64,000 nt of DNA from Anaerorhabdus sp036636695. Its GTDB lineage: Bacteria > Bacillota_I > Bacilli_A > Erysipelotrichales > Erysipelotrichaceae. The DNA is taken from assembly GCF_036636695.1 (NCBI RefSeq), contig NZ_JAVWNW010000001.1. One strand, written 5' to 3'. A program made the position numbers and the translations under genes. Under the pieces are notes generated by a model that worked only from the letters and a program-made list of their open reading frames with translations, was not told the DNA's origin and ran no database searches. This document shows positions 60,959-64,000 of this stretch, piece by piece (position 1 is the stretch's first letter; every line of letters begins with the position of its first letter).

Positions 60959-60984
60959 AAACCCCTTGAGTTAAAAGGGTTTTT
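60957..60984 (+). terminator. Terminator of the topA-trmFO-xerC operon
   Basis: Arms AAAAACCC and GGGTTTTT with extra pairing (CTT / AAA) inside the loop, ending in T residues. It overlaps the next promoter. Confidence 0.75.
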
Positions 60985-60994
60985 ATGCTATATT
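60966..60994 (+). promoter_or_regulatory. Promoter of rpsB-tsf
   Basis: TTGAGT (60966-60971), a 17-base spacer, and TATATT (60989-60994). The -35 box lies inside the xerC terminator. Confidence 0.55.
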
Positions 60995-61000
60995 ATACAT

Positions 61001-61111
61001 CGGCACGTAACGTGCACAACACACACTATGGATTCGTTGACTCCGTGCTCTATGAGTTGTCAATGTTAGAAATAGTGGAGGAAAACAACGGGAAGTGAGG
61101 AAAATTAAATT
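61001..61111 (+). promoter_or_regulatory. Structured leader before rpsB
   Basis: About 110 untranslated bases with pairing potential: GCACG-TAA-CGTGC (61003-61015), CACTAT (61024-61029) with ATAGTG (61072-61077), and ACAAC (61016-61020) with GTTGT (61056-61060). The ribosome site GTGAGG lies at 61095-61100. S2 autoregulates through its leader in other bacteria, so a similar role is plausible. No known motif was recognised. Confidence 0.4.
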
Positions 61112-62164
61112 ATGTCAGTTGTTTCAATGAGAAAGCTTTTAGAAAATGGTGTTCATTTTGGACATCAAACACGTAGATGGAATCCTAAGATGAAACCATA
61201 TATCTACGCAGCAAAAAATGGGGTACATATTATCGACCTTGAAAAAACTCAAGCAATGTTAGACACAGCTTATGCAGCTATGAAAGACATCACTGAAAAA
61301 GGTGGAAAAGTATTATTCGTGGGTACTAAGAAACAAGCTCAAACTCCAATTTTAGAAGAAGCATTACGTTCAGGTTCATTCTATGTTAACCAAAGATGGT
61401 TAGGAGGAATCTTAACAAACTTCCGTACTATTCAAAAGTCTATTAAACGTTTATTAGAAATTGAAGAAATGGATGCAAACGGAACAATCAATGTATATCC
61501 AAAGAAAGAAGTAGCAATTATTCGTAAAAAACAAACTCGTCTAGAAAATTTCTTAGGCGGTATTAAAGAAATGAAAAAGCTACCTGATGCAATCTTTGTA
61601 GTAGATCCAACAGAAGAACACAATGCAGTAGCAGAAGCTAAAAAATTAGGTATCCCTGTATTCGGATTAATCGATACAAATGCAGATCCTAATACATTAG
61701 ATTACCCAATCGTATCAAATGATGATGCAGTTCGCGCTGTTAAATTAATGATTGGTGTTATGGCTGATGCAATTGTTGAAGCTAAAGGTGGATTATTAAC
61801 TGTTGCTTATCAAGAAGATATGTCAGTTGAAGATATCACTATGAAAGATGTAATCATCAACGTAGAACAACAAGCAGAAGAAAATGAAAAACGTCGTAGA
61901 GCTAGAATGGAAGAACGTCGTCCTTACAACAAGGATGGTCGTCGTCCAATGGGTGAACGTCGTGTAATAGCTAAAAAAGAAGTATCTGAAACAAAAACAG
62001 AAACTGTAGCAGCTGCACCAGTAGCTGAAGCAGCAGCTTCAGAAGAAGCAAAAGCTGTAAAAAAACCTAGAACTGTAGCAGCTAAAGAAGAAGGTGCTAC
62101 TGAAGAAGCTAAACCAGTTAGAAAACCTAGAAAAAAGGTAGAAGAAACTAAGGAGGCAGAATAA
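61112..62164 (+). CDS. rpsB: 30S ribosomal protein S2 with long C-terminal extension
   Basis: Small-subunit protein needed for binding S1 and mRNA, 350 residues. The first 245 or so are ordinary S2 (VSMRKLLENGVHFGHQTRRW; QRWLGGILTNFRTI; FGLIDTNADPN). About 100 extra residues follow: an Arg-rich block (RRRARMEERRPYNKDGRR), then Ala/Glu/Lys-rich low complexity with repeats of the type VKKPR and VRKPR. S2 is normally about 250 residues. It is cotranscribed with tsf two bases on. Confidence 0.95.
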   Translation: MSVVSMRKLLENGVHFGHQTRRWNPKMKPYIYAAKNGVHIIDLEKTQAMLDTAYAAMKDITEKGGKVLFVGTKKQAQTPILEEALRSGSFYVNQRWLGGILTNFRTIQKSIKRLLEIEEMDANGTINVYPKKEVAIIRKKQTRLENFLGGIKEMKKLPDAIFVVDPTEEHNAVAEAKKLGIPVFGLIDTNADPNTLDYPIVSNDDAVRAVKLMIGVMADAIVEAKGGLLTVAYQEDMSVEDITMKDVIINVEQQAEENEKRRRARMEERRPYNKDGRRPMGERRVIAKKEVSETKTETVAAAPVAEAAASEEAKAVKKPRTVAAKEEGATEEAKPVRKPRKKVEETKEAE

Positions 62165-62166
62165 GA

Positions 62167-63054
62167 ATGGCAATTACTGCAGCTCAAGTTAAAGAATTAA
62201 GAGAAATCACTGGCGCTGGAATGATGGATTGTAAGAAAGCTCTTACTGAATGTGATGGCGATATCCAAAAATCAATCGACTGGCTACGTGAAAAAGGAAT
62301 CTCTAAAGCAGCTAAAAAAGCAGACCGCGTAGCAGCTGAAGGATTATCAAAAGTTGTTGTTGAAGGAAATAAAGCATGTCTAGTTGAAATCAACTCAGAA
62401 ACAGACTTTGTTGCTAAAAATGAACAATTCCTTGCATTATTAGATACAACTGCAAACACATTACTTCATGGTAATGTAGCAACAGTTGAAGAAGCAAATA
62501 AATTAACTGTAGATGGTAAAACTTTAGAAGAATTATTTGTAGATGCTACTGCAACTATTGGAGAAAAAATTACATTACGTCGTTTTGTAGTTTTAACAAA
62601 AGATGATGCTGATATTTTTGGTTCATATGTACATATGGGTGGAAAAATCAGTGCTTGTGTAGTTCTTAAAAATTCTACAAATCAAGAAGTTGCTAAAGAC
62701 ATGGCAATGCAAGTTGCATCAATGAATCCTAGCTATGTATCAAGAGATCATATGCCTGCTGAAATCGTTGAACATGAACGTAGTATTCAAGAAGAAATCA
62801 TGAAAAATGATGAATCTTTAAAAGGAAAACCTGAAAAAGTATTACTTGGAATTGTTGAAGGTCGTGTAAGCAAATCTCTTCAAGAGATGAGTCTTGTTGA
62901 CCAAATCTTCTTCAAAGACCAAGATAAAAAGGTTGCTCAAGTATTAAAAGATGCTAACACTGAAGTTAAGGAATTCGTTCGTTATGCTGTAGGTGAAGGT
63001 ATTGAAAAACGTGAAGAAAACTTCGCGGAAGAAGTAGCTAAAATCGGAGCTTAG
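62167..63054 (+). CDS. tsf: Elongation factor Ts
   Basis: Nucleotide exchange factor for EF-Tu, 295 residues. The N-terminal UBA-like domain starts TAAQVKELREITGAGMMDCK, and the core contains NSETDFVAKNEQF, the part that inserts into EF-Tu. A perfect AAGGAGG site lies inside the rpsB end. The rpsB-tsf-pyrH order is universal in Firmicutes. A terminator starts at its stop. Confidence 0.97.
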   Translation: MAITAAQVKELREITGAGMMDCKKALTECDGDIQKSIDWLREKGISKAAKKADRVAAEGLSKVVVEGNKACLVEINSETDFVAKNEQFLALLDTTANTLLHGNVATVEEANKLTVDGKTLEELFVDATATIGEKITLRRFVVLTKDDADIFGSYVHMGGKISACVVLKNSTNQEVAKDMAMQVASMNPSYVSRDHMPAEIVEHERSIQEEIMKNDESLKGKPEKVLLGIVEGRVSKSLQEMSLVDQIFFKDQDKKVAQVLKDANTEVKEFVRYAVGEGIEKREENFAEEVAKIGA

Positions 63055-63073
63055 GTTAATCCTAAGCTTTTTT
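63049..63073 (+). terminator. Terminator of rpsB-tsf
   Basis: Perfect stem GCTTAGG / CCTAAGC with loop TTAAT, then six T. The stem includes the tsf stop codon. Confidence 0.9.
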
Positions 63074-63133
63074 CTTTGTTTTTGGGATATTGTGGATACA
63101 ATGTAGATAGAATTGTGACTAAGTAATTGTTTA

Positions 63134-63153
63134 TTCTTGATTTAAATCAAGAA
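63134..63153 (+). promoter_or_regulatory. FNR/Crp-type palindrome upstream of pyrH
   Basis: A perfect 20-bp palindrome, TTCTTGATTTAAATCAAGAA. Its core TTGAT-TTAA-ATCAA equals the FNR consensus. Its centre lies about 91 bases before the predicted pyrH transcription start. A second inverted repeat, GTATTA / TAATAC, lies at 63168-63185. No T-run follows, so it is not a terminator. Confidence 0.5.
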
Positions 63154-63199
63154 CATAGAAAATAGTTGTATTATCATGGTAATACTTTCGTGGGTGTTA

Positions 63200-63228
63200 T
63201 TGCATGAGATAGTAAAGTAATGTATAAT
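63200..63228 (+). promoter_or_regulatory. Promoter of pyrH
   Basis: TTGCAT (63200-63205), a 17-base spacer, and TATAAT (63223-63228), giving an untranslated leader of about 80 bases. Confidence 0.7.
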
Positions 63229-63280
63229 TTAAAGGAAATTAAGGTATTGCTTGATCATAGTTAAAAAAAGATAAGTGAAA

Positions 63281-63302
63281 CCTTTTCTTTGCGAAAGAAA
63301 GG
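63281..63302 (+). promoter_or_regulatory. Hairpin overlapping the pyrH ribosome site
   Basis: CCTTTTCTTT (63281-63290) pairs with AAAGAAAGG (63294-63302) with one bulge. The right arm contains part of the AAAGGCGG ribosome site (63298-63305), so it may limit pyrH translation. Confidence 0.4.
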
Positions 63303-63313
63303 CGGAAAATTCA

Positions 63314-64000
63314 ATGTATCGTAGAGTATTATTGAAATTGAGTGGTGAAGCTTTATCGGGCCAAGGAACTAACTTTGATCCGGAAATTTTAAAAAGTCTA
63401 GCTGAAGAAATTAAAGAAATTCATGAAATGGGTATAGATCTTGCTATTGTAGTCGGCGGAGGTAACTTCATCCGTGGAAAAATGGCGGAAAATCTTGGAA
63501 TTGATCGTGTGCAAGGAGACTACATGGGAATGCTTGCAACAGTGATTAATTCATTAGCAATTCAAGGAGCACTTGAACAAGCAGGAGTTCCTACTCGAGT
63601 ACAGACAGCAATAGAAATGAACAAGATTGCAGAACCTTTTATTGTTAGAAGAGCGCTTCGACATATTGAAAAGAAACGCGTTGTAATTTTTGGTGGTGGA
63701 ACAGGAAACCCATTCTTCTCAACAGATACAACAGCAGCATTAAGAGCATCTGAAATTAAAGCAGATGTAATCTTGATGGCAAAAAATGGAGTAGATGGGG
63801 TATATAGTGCGGACCCTAAAAAAGATAAAACAGCGGTTCGATATGATAACTTAACGTATATGGATTTAATTCAAAAAGAGTTACAAGTCATGGATACTAC
63901 TGCAACAAGCATGTGTATGGATAACCAAGTGGATTTAGTTGTCTTTAACATGAATGAGCGTGGTAATATTAAAAAAGCAGTTATGCAAGAAAAAATAGGA
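63314..64000 (+). CDS. pyrH: UMP kinase (partial, cut by window end)
   Basis: Hexameric kinase making UDP from UMP, in the amino-acid-kinase fold. The 229 codons present are open to the window edge; about ten residues are probably missing. Motifs in order are LLKLSGEALSG, IAIVVGGGNFIRG-type glycine loop (read here as LAIVVGGGNFIRG), GDYMGMLATVINSLA, GGTGNPFFSTDTTA and LMAKNGVDGVYSADP. The start follows an AAAGGCGG site. It normally precedes frr. Confidence 0.95.
   Translation, partial: MYRRVLLKLSGEALSGQGTNFDPEILKSLAEEIKEIHEMGIDLAIVVGGGNFIRGKMAENLGIDRVQGDYMGMLATVINSLAIQGALEQAGVPTRVQTAIEMNKIAEPFIVRRALRHIEKKRVVIFGGGTGNPFFSTDTTAALRASEIKADVILMAKNGVDGVYSADPKKDKTAVRYDNLTYMDLIQKELQVMDTTATSMCMDNQVDLVVFNMNERGNIKKAVMQEKIG

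Noticed and set aside
1..64000. CRISPR array, tRNA genes, alternative genetic code
   Set aside because: No regularly spaced repeats or cloverleaf-like genes were noticed, and TGA is used as stop while Trp is TGG.

Overview
The window is a 64 kb stretch of a low-GC Gram-positive (Firmicutes) chromosome, most likely from the class Erysipelotrichia or a close relative. The pointers are very A+T-rich codon use with the standard code (Trp is TGG and TGA is used as stop), strong AGGAGG ribosome sites, tightly overlapping genes, a fused NadD-YqeK protein, an RNase J2-like gene beside ftsK, and the recU-pbp1A, gpsB-rnpB, rny-ymdB and ffh-rpsP-khpA-rimM-trmD-rplS-lepB-rbgA-rnhB-dprA-topA-trmFO-xerC-rpsB-tsf-pyrH orders of Firmicutes. 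The family assignment is inference. Nearly everything is housekeeping, with three accessory islands.

Layout. 1-6.2 kb: a catabolic operon with a PRD regulator, an ascorbate-type PTS (EIIA, EIIB, EIIC), a phosphotriesterase-like lactonase, a KDPG-type aldolase and a creatininase-family hydrolase. 6.3-7.5 kb: an SPFH membrane protein followed by a 58-residue ribbon-helix-helix protein; the promoter carries a doubled TGATATCA operator. 7.6-13.2 kb: a MazG-like enzyme, a HAD phosphatase, and the ribosome-assembly/NAD operon yqeG-yqeH-yhbY-nadD/yqeK-rsfS-methyltransferase-mtnN. 13.3-19.8 kb: a thioredoxin-like protein, dnaD-nth-pilin, recU-pbp1A (the PBP has a four-unit cysteine-repeat tail), gpsB and RNase P RNA. 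19.8-26.8 kb: pgsA, recA, small enzymes, a DedA protein, rny-ymdB and an 8-Cys ferredoxin.

27.0-30.3 kb is the most interesting island: a Hin-like serine recombinase, a 153-bp segment bounded by 13-bp perfect inverted repeats (17 of 19 bp matching when extended), a secreted beta-helix surface protein with a cysteine/VPNTG tail, and a class B sortase. The segment contains a clean TTGACT-17-TATAAT promoter that points away from the surface gene. Inverting the segment would aim it at that gene, so this looks like a phase-variation switch caught in the OFF state.

30.4-42.5 kb: miaB, an RNase J-like protein missing several catalytic residues, ftsK, a YjjI-type glycyl radical enzyme without a neighbouring activase, and a BMP-type nucleoside ABC transporter (four genes). 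42.6-48.6 kb: a 50-residue orphan peptide, ssb, two M16 peptidases, the pncA-pncB NAD salvage pair and a UDG-like protein. 48.6-64 kb: htrA, then the long translation/replication cluster, ending inside pyrH. No tRNA, CRISPR array or complete insertion sequence was seen.
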